Below are positions 25,884 through 33,201 of a DNA stretch of 64,000 nucleotides, piece by piece. The stretch covers positions 1-64,000 of the IMG/VR virus record IMGVR_UViG_3300027861_000017. The stretch is one strand, 5' to 3'. Made by a program: the position numbers and the translations under genes. Under the pieces are notes generated by a model. The model made no database searches and was not told the origin of the DNA. It saw only the letters and a program-made list of their open reading frames with translations. The stretch's first letter is position 1; each line of letters starts with the position of its first letter. This stretch comes from a virus.

Positions 25884-26180
25884 TTATTTCTCCCTTTCTA
25901 TAACTTCTGCTAATGACAATAAGACTGTTTTGATCATATCGTTTATTGAATGATTTCCACCCTCTTTGGTTTTATTCATATATAGTTTAGTTACGTCATC
26001 GTGGTGTTTCATGTATTGGAGGGAGGTGTAGGGTATCTCTCCTATCTCCTCTGATCCGATTAATAACATTTGACTACGCATACCATTCTTAACAAGCCAT
26101 ATGCCATCAGAGGGGAAGCCGGTGAACTCAGTGCCTACTTCTTTGTATCTTTTACCTACTTTTCTATATAATTTATCCAT
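25884..26180 (-). CDS. Unrecognised protein, 98 aa
   Basis: ATG at 26180 follows GAGGGAGAT. The middle is beta-rich (WLVKNGMRSQMLLIG) and the end is a helix (NDMIKTVLLSLAEVIEREK) that loosely resembles the shared C-terminal helix of proteins at 29-34 kb. No family recognised. Confidence 0.6.
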   Translation of the reverse strand: MDKLYRKVGKRYKEVGTEFTGFPSDGIWLVKNGMRSQMLLIGSEEIGEIPYTSLQYMKHHDDVTKLYMNKTKEGGNHSINDMIKTVLLSLAEVIEREK

Positions 26181-26499
26181 TATCTCCCTCAATACAATCT
26201 TCCCTAAATATTATCCCTAACTTATCAGAAAGTCTTTTATACTCTTCTGATTCTTCATCGCCAGCCACGAAAAATGAATAATACTCCAAATCTTCATCAA
26301 ACCATTCAGATAAAAACTTATCTTTAGATATGCCAAACTCCACTTGCATAGCCATTTCTTCTGAAACTGGGTCAAACAACTCGTGCCAATATAGACCATC
26401 GTGCTTTGAAAAATCCCAATAAATCTTATAACCTAAGCTTTCAAACATTTCTATTAAGTCTGATTTGTCTAGGTTGGGGTTTAATATTTGTTCTGTCAT
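26173..26499 (-). CDS. Unrecognised acidic protein, 108 aa
   Basis: ATG at 26499 follows GGGAGAGA, which also encodes the last residues of the upstream protein. Rich in Asp, Glu and aromatic residues (WFDEDLEYYSFF). No motif recognised. Confidence 0.6.
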   Translation of the reverse strand: MTEQILNPNLDKSDLIEMFESLGYKIYWDFSKHDGLYWHELFDPVSEEMAMQVEFGISKDKFLSEWFDEDLEYYSFFVAGDEESEEYKRLSDKLGIIFREDCIEGDNG

Positions 26500-26500
26500 T

Positions 26501-26872
26501 TTATTCTCTCTCCCACTCGTGTGTGTGATTAGGCTTATCTTTACCCTCAAGAGCTTTCTTAACTTTCTTCTTGAATCTAACCGCCTTTCTTAATATTAAA
26601 ACAACACAAAGCCATATTGAAGCTACAATAACTAGGGGCCATATTAACATTGATATTAGAACAATAAACGCAAAAAGAACTGGGTAAAGAATTAATTCTG
26701 CCCCGCCCAGATCACCTATAAAATCTAATTTACGTATAAAATTCGGTATAAAGAGGCTTAACTTTTCATCGTTTATTGATTGTAAAGATAAATAAATAGC
26801 GTTAACGCTAAAAAATATCAACAATATTGCTCCACACACTATGCCAGTAACTTGCATTCCTATCTCGTACAT
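26501..26872 (-). CDS. Membrane protein with PNHTHEWE tail, 123 aa
   Basis: Three hydrophobic segments (residues about 8-28, 60-80 and 82-105) precede a basic tail, RFKKKVKKALEGK, that ends PNHTHEWERE. The neighbouring protein at 26872 has the same end on a different membrane part. His and Glu/Trp in the tail might bind metal. Start at 26872 overlaps the upstream stop (TAATG). Confidence 0.65.
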   Translation of the reverse strand: MYEIGMQVTGIVCGAILLIFFSVNAIYLSLQSINDEKLSLFIPNFIRKLDFIGDLGGAELILYPVLFAFIVLISMLIWPLVIVASIWLCVVLILRKAVRFKKKVKKALEGKDKPNHTHEWERE

Positions 26873-27231
26873 TATTTCTCCTCCCATTCGTGTGTGTGAT
26901 TAGGATCTTCTTTACCACTAAGAGTCTTGTTAACCTTCTTACGTAGTCTTACAAAGCCACGTAGAGAGTACAAGCTTAGATATCCAATGCCACACAATAT
27001 AGCTGGCAACCATAAAAAGCCTACAACGTAACCAATGGGAAATAAAAGCACACAAACTAGCGGCATAGGCATATCGTGGAATCCACTAGGCAAGCTGGGC
27101 CACCATTTAAAATCACTATCTTCAACCCAAGCCTTAGCCCATATAACTGTATTAGTAATACCAAGAAAAATACCTGTTACTACAAATATATCCATTACAA
27201 AAAAAGCAATACTTAAATATAAATCATTCAT
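26872..27231 (-). CDS. Membrane protein with PNHTHEWE tail, 119 aa
   Basis: Hydrophobic segments at residues about 5-28 and 57-92, then a basic helix (RLRKKVNKTLSGK) and the end PNHTHEWEEK. The tail DNA shares a 16-base exact match with the neighbouring gene at 26501, while the membrane parts differ. AAGGAGGGG precedes the ATG. Function unknown. Confidence 0.65.
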   Translation of the reverse strand: MNDLYLSIAFFVMDIFVVTGIFLGITNTVIWAKAWVEDSDFKWWPSLPSGFHDMPMPLVCVLLFPIGYVVGFLWLPAILCGIGYLSLYSLRGFVRLRKKVNKTLSGKEDPNHTHEWEEK

Positions 27232-27273
27232 CTCTTTACCCCTCCTTATCTAATATACAACTTTCAAACATAT

Positions 27274-27987
27274 TTATTCACCCTTATCTAATATGTATCG
27301 TTTGTGTAACATCTCTGCTATTTGAAAGTCTACCTCGCTATCTATATCGAAAGCTTGCCAGTCTTCCATGTATAAAGGATAGTTCTTACTATTTAGCACA
27401 TTGTTTATACCTTTGTCAAGCCATTTCTTATTGTATACGTATATACTTGCATTCATTTCATGTATTGCAGGAGCGTCCTGTCTCCTGAGATAATCACCTT
27501 CACACGCAGTCTTAGATTGACCAAATCTGTCAGTTGTTACCATGTTGAAGTAGGGGTTTTTCCTGGCAGGGGATACAGAGAATACCACATCGAGTGTGGA
27601 TCTATTGTTCATCATCTCGTGCATACCAACCGCCTCATGGATGTTGATCATAGTTCTTAGTGGTGCTGATACATCTAGGTCTATTACGGTGTCGTATTCC
27701 CCCCCATACTCGGCTTCAGCAGCAGACACAGCCTCACGTATAGCTTCTATCTTAGGAGTGTCGTCTTGGGCTAGTTTAGGGTCTCTATCGTGGTGATATA
27801 CTCCGTAGGCGTTGCAGAAATGTTTCATACCATCGTAATCAGTTGATACCACTATATCAGCATCCCCATAGATGATAGCTTGAAGGAATGTCCAGTTTAT
27901 TAAAGGTTGGCCATTCATGTCTTTCATGTTTTTGTCAGGGAGTCCTTTAGACCCCTTACGTGCTAGTATTGTTATCAACTTATTCAC
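27274..27987 (-). CDS. CMP-nonulosonic acid synthetase (NeuA/LegF/PtmB-like)
   Basis: The N-terminal ITILARKGSKGLPDKNMKDM is the CTP-binding signature of NeuA-type cytidylyltransferases; DIVVSTDYDGMKHF, DTVIDLDVSAPLRTM, and the final DWQAFDIDSEVDFQIAEML also fit the family. Length 237. It would activate the nonulosonic acid with CTP. A GTG start at 27987 follows GGAGGAG. Being 9 kb upstream of the synthase, the pathway is dispersed among unrelated small genes. Confidence 0.9.
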   Translation of the reverse strand: MNKLITILARKGSKGLPDKNMKDMNGQPLINWTFLQAIIYGDADIVVSTDYDGMKHFCNAYGVYHHDRDPKLAQDDTPKIEAIREAVSAAEAEYGGEYDTVIDLDVSAPLRTMINIHEAVGMHEMMNNRSTLDVVFSVSPARKNPYFNMVTTDRFGQSKTACEGDYLRRQDAPAIHEMNASIYVYNKKWLDKGINNVLNSKNYPLYMEDWQAFDIDSEVDFQIAEMLHKRYILDKGE

Positions 27988-27991
27988 TATA

Positions 27992-28228
27992 TTACTCCTC
28001 CCAAAATCTACTAAATTTCATTACTGATTTGTCACAGTCAGGGTACGTATCTAATATATATTTCTTCCAAGCTTCAAAGATTCTATCTCTATATTTATCT
28101 CCAGATAAATTCTTGATTATATGATAACATTCTTCAAGAGCTTCATGAGCGTCACCTAAATTATCTATTAAATCTATACCGATAAAATTATTATTGTGAT
28201 CGGTTATATGTCTATAAGATCCTGCCAT
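27992..28228 (-). CDS. Unrecognised protein, 78 aa
   Basis: A mostly helical soluble protein (DAHEALEECYHIIKNLSGD). TAATG overlap with the gene upstream. No motif. Confidence 0.6.
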   Translation of the reverse strand: MAGSYRHITDHNNNFIGIDLIDNLGDAHEALEECYHIIKNLSGDKYRDRIFEAWKKYILDTYPDCDKSVMKFSRFWEE

Positions 28229-28560
28229 TATGCGTCCTCGTTTTCTGGTAGGTTGGCTATCTGTAGTGCTATTTCGGATCTAAGTTTCATATCTCCCTCT
28301 GCGCCAGCTATCATGTATAAATCGTATAAGCCGGTATCATCTTGATGGTCACAACGTCCTCCTGGCCATATTACTGGGCATGCGCTACATCCACCATAAA
28401 TACCTGATGCGTATTGGCAACAGAAACAATCAGCATTAACTTCGTCTATAGTTCCACCGTGGAACTTCCACCTAAGCCAATTCCATTTATGTTTCTCTGG
28501 GTTCTTTGCAAGCCATGTCCATAGCTCTCTGTGCATTTTTATTGCGTATTGTTTATTCAT
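28228..28560 (-). CDS. Cys-rich protein of unknown function, 110 aa
   Basis: A Trp-rich helix at the N-terminus (WTWLAKNPEKHKWNWLRW) is followed by a metal-site-like cluster, DCFCCQYASGIYGGCSACPVIW and GGRCDH. The arrangement looks like a small zinc or iron-binding domain. It is repeated loosely in other Cys-rich proteins of this window. No known function. Confidence 0.65.
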   Translation of the reverse strand: MNKQYAIKMHRELWTWLAKNPEKHKWNWLRWKFHGGTIDEVNADCFCCQYASGIYGGCSACPVIWPGGRCDHQDDTGLYDLYMIAGAEGDMKLRSEIALQIANLPENEDA

Positions 28561-28598
28561 TATTCTTCTCCCAGTCTATATTATATATTCAACATGTA

Positions 28599-28859
28599 TC
28601 ACTTTAAAATATCTAGTATTTTATTAAGAAACGATTTCCTTTCAGGTGCTTTCTTATTGTGTGTACGCTTTCTCAACATTGTAAAATCTTCACATTGCCC
28701 TGATTTATTTTTATCTCCAGGGTTTAAACAACATCTTGAGATGATACCAAGATGTGTCACTGTCTCATATATATTATCGGGATGCAGACAATGTTCTGAG
28801 TCTCTTCCGCCATATCCATAATCTTTATAATATTCACAATCTGGACAAAAATTAGCCAC
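28599..28859 (-). CDS. Cys4-type small protein, 86 aa
   Basis: GTG start at 28859 follows GGGAGGA. Residues 5-60 carry CPDCEYYKDYGYGG, HCLHPDN, SRCCLNPGDK and QCEDF, the recurring small phage zinc-binding layout C-x-x-C-x-Y with a later C-x-x-H-x-x-N and a final C-x-x-(F/Y). The C-terminus is basic. Family members recur at 29235, 30144 and 30692. Confidence 0.6.
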   Translation of the reverse strand: MANFCPDCEYYKDYGYGGRDSEHCLHPDNIYETVTHLGIISRCCLNPGDKNKSGQCEDFTMLRKRTHNKKAPERKSFLNKILDILK

Positions 28860-29039
28860 CTATATTTCCTCCCACTCTATATCTATTATATTCTCTAATA
28901 GTTTCTGTTTTATAACCCAGTCCAATGATACTGGGATCTTGTAACTACCAAAATCTTCATGTAATTCATTATCATATATTACAAGATGTTTGTCGAATGT
29001 TATGTTGTTTATCTTTATAGATTTCTTATTCATCTTCAT
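28860..29039 (-). CDS. Unrecognised protein, 59 aa
   Basis: The start overlaps the upstream coding end by 14 bases; ATG at 29039 is preferred over a TTG three bases earlier. Small beta-rich protein with an acidic Trp end (DIEWEEI) whose codons form the ribosome site of the next gene. No function. Confidence 0.5.
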   Translation of the reverse strand: MKMNKKSIKINNITFDKHLVIYDNELHEDFGSYKIPVSLDWVIKQKLLENIIDIEWEEI

Positions 29040-29238
29040 CAAGCTTGTACCCCTCCTGTTTTATATAAAAACCACCGGTGCCATTTGATTTTTCTAACCA
29101 TTCATCGAGGCATTTATGTAGAAACTTTTTATATTCTAAGTCATTCATATGTTTGGAATCACAATCAGGTGGGCATATGTCGGAGTGTATACCTATTTTA
29201 CCATCTCTATCATACATAGATTCAGCGTGGACTTTCAT
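29026..29238 (-). CDS. Unrecognised protein, 70 aa
   Basis: Contains ICPPDCDSKH and a charged helix (EYKKFLHKCLDEWLEK). Its ribosome site GAGGAGAGAG lies in the final codons of the gene upstream. No family recognised. Confidence 0.55.
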   Translation of the reverse strand: MKVHAESMYDRDGKIGIHSDICPPDCDSKHMNDLEYKKFLHKCLDEWLEKSNGTGGFYIKQEGYKLDEDE

Positions 29239-29744
29239 TTTTTATCTCTCTCCTCTACCGCTTCATCTAGCTCTTCTAGAATTTCGGGGATGGGTCTGGT
29301 TGTTGTTTTAGGCGTATTTTCTTGTATTGGTTCACCATTTAATGTGGTTCTAGCTAGATTGTTTTTTATATATAGTTTATCTTTTATATATCCGAACACA
29401 CTGAAACCTAAAATACCTACACATGTAATTAGATAATAAGGTGATAAAATGGTGCAACATAATACATATACAAACAAACACAATAAAGCAATTAAACACC
29501 ACCTGATATCCCAATGTACCGAGTATCCTAAAAATAAACTTAATATCCTAGGCATATATTTATAATTTTTACAATTATTATTATGATTAATATGATCACA
29601 AGTTGAAATGGAATATAAATTCCATTTAGAATAATTACTGGCTGACCTTCTCATTTTGTTTTCTAGATTGGAAGGATGATAGCAATGACCCCAACCAGAA
29701 AGAAGTTCTTTATATTGACATGTGTCGCAATATACTTTAGTCAT
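29235..29744 (-). CDS. Zinc-knuckle membrane protein with shared LEELDEAVEER C-terminus
   Basis: Three parts: residues 1-55 hold a Cys knuckle (VYCDTCQYKELLSGWGHCYH, then STCDHINHNNNCKNY); residues 65-115 contain two membrane segments (WCLIALLCLFVYVLCC; YLITCVGILGFSVFGY); the end is RPIPEILEELDEAVEERDKK. ATG at 29744 follows GAGAGGGG inside the previous gene. The C-terminal helix recurs on many neighbours, while the N-terminal zinc domain is shared with 30144 and 30692. Function unknown. Confidence 0.7.
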   Translation of the reverse strand: MTKVYCDTCQYKELLSGWGHCYHPSNLENKMRRSASNYSKWNLYSISTCDHINHNNNCKNYKYMPRILSLFLGYSVHWDIRWCLIALLCLFVYVLCCTILSPYYLITCVGILGFSVFGYIKDKLYIKNNLARTTLNGEPIQENTPKTTTRPIPEILEELDEAVEERDKK

Positions 29745-30144
29745 TGTTACCCCTCTCTTCCACAGCCTCATCTAGCTCTTCCAAGATCTCAGGGATGGGG
29801 CGTTTGGTTTTATGTATACCCCTTAATCTATCATATATGTCATCGTTTGTCTCAGGCATACTATCATATAATTCCTTAAGATTATTGCTAAATGTATTTG
29901 TGGTTTTCTTTGGTGGAAAACTATTTTTGTGGACTTGGATTGTGAATTTATATATTTTTAGCATTAACCTAGGTGTTTTACGTAAACATGAATATGTAAA
30001 TACAAATGGCAGAAAGATCCAAAATAAAATATAACAATATGTTATTGGGCCTTCTGGATAGAAATCATCAGCATCCATTACCTCAACAGAAACCAAAGCC
30101 CATGCAAATAAATATAACACCAATGAAAATGCTAAAGTCTCCAT
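29737..30144 (-). CDS. Membrane protein with shared LEELDEAVEER C-terminus, 135 aa
   Basis: Starts with a hydrophobic helix (TLAFSLVLYLFAWALVS) and a second one (CYILFWIFLPFVFTY), then a Lys-rich cytosolic stretch, and ends RPIPEILEELDEAVEERGNND, nearly identical to the tail of the protein at 29235. It lacks the zinc domain. The last codons form the ribosome site for the next gene. Confidence 0.7.
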   Translation of the reverse strand: METLAFSLVLYLFAWALVSVEVMDADDFYPEGPITYCYILFWIFLPFVFTYSCLRKTPRLMLKIYKFTIQVHKNSFPPKKTTNTFSNNLKELYDSMPETNDDIYDRLRGIHKTKRPIPEILEELDEAVEERGNND

Positions 30145-30692
30145 TACAGCTCCCTCCTATCTACTATACTCTCTACCCTATCTAGAAGAATAGGTAGTTC
30201 CTCTTCGGCCTTCGGGGAGGAGGGTGGGTTCATGTGAGAGGCTATCTCATCCCATATCGGGTCTTCGGTGGTAAACGGAGTGTTGTAGAGGTTGATCTTA
30301 TTGCAATATTTTTTGTAATTATTAAGATAATATTTAATAGTGAATATTATTCCTACCACCCAAATTATAAATGGTATAGGGGAAGAAGATTCGCAGGATA
30401 TTGCAACCATAGCTGCAAATGTTATCATAAAAGCAAGGATATTAAATACAACAAATGTATTGTCAACAATGTATGAACAACCATCACCCAATAATGAAGA
30501 TAATATATTATACCCCTTGTAATTAGGGCAATCGTTATTGCAGTTTAATTTAGTTCCATGGATACTAACCTTATTATATTGCACCCCAACTGAAGTTTTT
30601 CGTATCTTTACATTGCTATAATGACAGCATAGGCTACCACTGTATTCAGATTCATCGTAGTAGTAGCATTTATTGCAATATACGTCAGTCAT
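30144..30692 (-). CDS. Zinc-knuckle membrane protein with shared C-terminal cassette, 182 aa
   Basis: N-terminal VYCNKCYYYD, LCCHYSN and NCNNDCPNY form the Cys knuckle; two membrane helices follow (VVFNILAFMITFAAMVAI; PFIIWVVGIIFTIKYY). The tail reads FTTEDPIWDEIASHM, then ILLDRVESIVDRREL. The TTEDPIWDEIA module is shared with 30692 and 31218. Confidence 0.7.
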   Translation of the reverse strand: MTDVYCNKCYYYDESEYSGSLCCHYSNVKIRKTSVGVQYNKVSIHGTKLNCNNDCPNYKGYNILSSLLGDGCSYIVDNTFVVFNILAFMITFAAMVAISCESSSPIPFIIWVVGIIFTIKYYLNNYKKYCNKINLYNTPFTTEDPIWDEIASHMNPPSSPKAEEELPILLDRVESIVDRREL

Positions 30693-31225
30693 TACTCTTG
30701 TCTCCTATCTATCTCAATGTCTAGATCATCTAACATTTGAGGTATTTTATCTTTTTTGGGTTGCGGGTCGCTCATGTGTTGGGCTATATCATCCCAGATT
30801 GGGTCTTCAGTGGTGAAAAATTCAGTACTGTGTTGTCTTATTTTTTTATGATATTTAGCCTCAGAATTCATTAGACTAAAGAAAACAGATACTACAATTC
30901 CTATCCAAGTTAGGAGGGGTATAAAAGAGCCCAATCCACAAGTCATAGAAACAAAAAGAATTGATCCTGCAACCAGTAGAACGCTAAGAACCCCTATCAT
31001 GAAGTCTTGAGCTATAAAAGCTGCACCATCACCAAAAAAGGCTGAAAATATTGTACCCTTCTTATAGAGATCGCAACTATTATATCTATTTAATCCCTCA
31101 TATTCAATATCCAATGGCGTATATTCTATATCGATAGGTGTTTCTGTGATAACCACGTTTTTAAAATGTCTACACTCAGAATTATCACTTGAGTAATGAC
31201 AATCTTTACAATATACCTTAGTCAT
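30692..31225 (-). CDS. Zinc-knuckle membrane protein with shared C-terminal cassette, 177 aa
   Basis: Same plan as the protein at 30144: VYCKDCHYSSDNSECRHFKN and SCDLY knuckle, two membrane helices (MIGVLSVLLVAGSILFV; PLLTWIGIVVSVFFSL), then TTEDPIWDDIAQHMSDPQ and MLDDLDIEIDRRQE. Its tail DNA has a 27-base exact repeat in the next gene upstream. ATG at 31225 follows AGGAGAG. Confidence 0.7.
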   Translation of the reverse strand: MTKVYCKDCHYSSDNSECRHFKNVVITETPIDIEYTPLDIEYEGLNRYNSCDLYKKGTIFSAFFGDGAAFIAQDFMIGVLSVLLVAGSILFVSMTCGLGSFIPLLTWIGIVVSVFFSLMNSEAKYHKKIRQHSTEFFTTEDPIWDDIAQHMSDPQPKKDKIPQMLDDLDIEIDRRQE

Positions 31226-31670
31226 TGTTATCTCTCCTATCTATCTCTGTATCTATCTTATCTAATAGATCAGGTATGATGTTTTTGGGTTGTTGCGGGT
31301 CGCTCATGTGTTGGGCTATTTCATCCCATATTGAGTCTTTGGTGGTCCAAAGTTTTGTCTTATCATCATGCATACTCCTTAGTTTAAATGCTATTGCTAT
31401 CCATATAGCAGCAAAAACTAGAATAGGCCATACAACTGAAATTACTGCTAGCAATATTAAATATATTAATGGTATTACACCTATAAAAAAGGCACAACAA
31501 TCACTGTCATTCTTATATCTAGCAAAACCCAAAGCTGTTAGGTAGTAAAGATCTTCTCTCTTAACCCACTTATTGGTCATGTAAATTGAATTCAATATCC
31601 AATGCGATAATAAAACTAATGGGATTGACCATAATATAAGTTTCATAATACTACAATATATGTCTAACAT
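31218..31670 (-). CDS. Membrane protein with shared C-terminal cassette, 150 aa
   Basis: Three hydrophobic segments (LILWSIPLVLLSHWIL, FFIGVIPLIYLILLAVISVVW, ILVFAAIWIAIAF) replace the zinc domain, but the tail is TTKDSIWDEIAQHMSDPQ followed by LLDKIDTEIDRRDNND, as in 30144 and 30692. It therefore shows that the tail moves between unrelated N-terminal parts. Confidence 0.7.
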   Translation of the reverse strand: MLDIYCSIMKLILWSIPLVLLSHWILNSIYMTNKWVKREDLYYLTALGFARYKNDSDCCAFFIGVIPLIYLILLAVISVVWPILVFAAIWIAIAFKLRSMHDDKTKLWTTKDSIWDEIAQHMSDPQQPKNIIPDLLDKIDTEIDRRDNND

Positions 31671-32008
31671 TATTCATCCCTCTCTTCTATAGCTTCATCT
31701 AACTCTGTTAGTTTAATACTGACTTTATCTTGTAGCTTAGTTAGTTTCTTTTTGTTGTTCTTAATCTTATTCCAGAATGATTCTTCGTCTGTGTCTATGG
31801 GAGTTCCATAGTCTATTGGTTCGGGTGGTTCGGGGTTCATTCTTTTAATTAATATATCAATATCATATGTAGTACAATGATTAAACCAAGCATCTTCTAT
31901 ACAAACCCAACGCTCATACCCATCAAAAGACTTCAAATTAAAATACAAATATCCTAAAAACCATTTCCTAATAGCATATTTCCCATCATTAAATCTAACA
32001 ATCTTCAT
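31670..32008 (-). CDS. Soluble protein with shared LTELDEAIEER C-terminus, 112 aa
   Basis: ATG at 32008 is preferred: GGAG lies 6 bases upstream; other ATGs at 32011-32020 and a TTG at 32062 are in frame. No membrane segment. A Trp/Tyr-rich N-terminal half is followed by a Lys-rich linker and the end KLTELDEAIEERDE, matching the cassette of its neighbours. Confidence 0.6.
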   Translation of the reverse strand: MKIVRFNDGKYAIRKWFLGYLYFNLKSFDGYERWVCIEDAWFNHCTTYDIDILIKRMNPEPPEPIDYGTPIDTDEESFWNKIKNNKKKLTKLQDKVSIKLTELDEAIEERDE

Positions 32009-32058
32009 CATCATCTCCATATTGGGCCTGCCCCACACAGACCCAACACAATTAAGTA

Positions 32059-32223
32059 TCAATCCCTGGCTGCTATTATCTTCTCCAATTCTTCAAACAA
32101 ATCCTTTGACTTTCTTCTAAGTGGACTCTTAGCATTCCTTACACTCTTAAAGAAAGAAGATATAACCCCTGTACGTTTATTAACATAATAAAGTATCCCA
32201 CCTATTACAATAAGATAGAACAT
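32059..32223 (-). CDS. Small membrane protein with FEELEKIIAARD end, 54 aa
   Basis: A hydrophobic N-terminus (FYLIVIGGILYYV), a strongly basic middle (KSVRNAKSPLRRKSK) and a final helix LFEELEKIIAARD that fits the shared C-terminal pattern. Start at 32223 abuts the upstream stop. It fills a gap otherwise lacking a gene. Confidence 0.55.
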   Translation of the reverse strand: MFYLIVIGGILYYVNKRTGVISSFFKSVRNAKSPLRRKSKDLFEELEKIIAARD

Positions 32224-32224
32224 G

Positions 32225-32458
32225 TTACACCTCTACGTCTAGGATATTAGTATCAAGAAGCTTCTCATAATTAGCTACGAACTTGTCATAGATAGACTTA
32301 GCTTTGTTGATCTCAACTATCCTTGATTGGAGTAGAGCTATGACCTTCTCTTTTTTCTCACCAACCAGCTTTGTTCTGGCTTCTGCTTCGAGTGATCTTA
32401 CTGTTGCTGCCATTTCATCGAAACTACCTACTGTATCCCTTACTGTTCCTTCTGTCAT
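32225..32458 (-). CDS. Small helical protein, 77 aa
   Basis: Almost entirely heptad-like helix (MAATVRSLEAEARTKLVGEK, then KVIALLQSRIVEINKAKS), a likely coiled coil. It lies within the tag-bearing gene group but does not carry the tag. Ribosome site GGAG. Function unknown. Confidence 0.65.
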   Translation of the reverse strand: MTEGTVRDTVGSFDEMAATVRSLEAEARTKLVGEKKEKVIALLQSRIVEINKAKSIYDKFVANYEKLLDTNILDVEV

Positions 32459-32459
32459 G

Positions 32460-32765
32460 TTAATTCTCCCTTCCTTCTAGTTTAAGGTTAATGTTATCCA
32501 AATCATCCTCTATGGAGTTATTGGGGTTATCTTTGTTGTCGTTCTTAACTCTCTCATCTATTATTTCATGCATGGCATATTCTATTCCATTGCACAAATG
32601 CAATTCTGCGTATTTATAATCAGTTTCAGGATGAGTATGAAAATAAGGGCATTCATCATTGCAATAGCCACCCCAGTCAGGATTAAGGCAAGCTTGCCTC
32701 TTGAAATAACTGCCCCTTTTAAAATATAACCAGCCTCCTTCATCTATCTTACATCTATGTGGCAT
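32460..32765 (-). CDS. Cys-rich soluble protein with degenerate shared C-terminus, 101 aa
   Basis: Cys at RCKI, KRQACLNPDWGGYCNDECPYF suggest a knuckle. The chain ends IEDDLDNINLKLEGREN, a weaker match to the neighbouring tails (D-L-D-x-I, E-x-R). No membrane segment. Tight packing on both sides. Confidence 0.6.
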   Translation of the reverse strand: MPHRCKIDEGGWLYFKRGSYFKRQACLNPDWGGYCNDECPYFHTHPETDYKYAELHLCNGIEYAMHEIIDERVKNDNKDNPNNSIEDDLDNINLKLEGREN

Positions 32766-32766
32766 T

Positions 32767-33003
32767 CTATCCCCTCCCTTCTACCTTCTTATCTACTATA
32801 TCTAAAGCTTCTTGTATTGTCAAGTTGTCTATGTGGTTTTTTATAGCTTGTTTATTGGTTATGGATTTATATGGTGGACGTTTAGACATTTCACATTCTT
32901 TAATGTAAATATCTTCATTAATACAAATGTAAATTGTATGCATTATTGCATAACCAATCAATAAACCTTCTGCAAATATCAATAACATGTCTAACTTTGT
33001 CAT
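32767..33003 (-). CDS. Membrane protein with NLTIQEALDIVD tail, 78 aa
   Basis: ATG at 33003 follows GGTGGGGGA. One membrane helix (MLLIFAEGLLIGYAIMHTIYI), then a linker and the end HIDNLTIQEALDIVDKKVEGRG. The DNA for the tail contains a 34-base perfect repeat (32797-32830) shared with the gene at 33977. Confidence 0.65.
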   Translation of the reverse strand: MTKLDMLLIFAEGLLIGYAIMHTIYICINEDIYIKECEMSKRPPYKSITNKQAIKNHIDNLTIQEALDIVDKKVEGRG

Positions 33004-33200
33004 TCCCCCACCTTCTTCCACACAGTACAAAGAGGGAAGATCTTACCATCGCCACCGAACCCAGAACGCTCAAGCATCATACATACTATCCTGGCTTCAT
33101 GGAGTGTATCATGGTAATCCCTGGTTTCTGAGAATCCATATTCATCTTTAACATTTGAGTCTTCTGGCCATAATGCTATTGATATATATTCCTTAGTCAT
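33000..33200 (-). CDS. Unrecognised protein, 66 aa
   Basis: Compact soluble protein: SIALWPEDSNVKDEYGFSET, then an HEARIVCMMLERSGFGGDGKIFP segment resembling a small phage family in which a query of the form ARxVCxxLE-x-x-GFGG-x-x-x-x-FP recurs. ATGA overlap with the next gene. No function. Confidence 0.6.
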   Translation of the reverse strand: MTKEYISIALWPEDSNVKDEYGFSETRDYHDTLHEARIVCMMLERSGFGGDGKIFPLCTVWKKVGE

Positions 33201-33201
33201 A

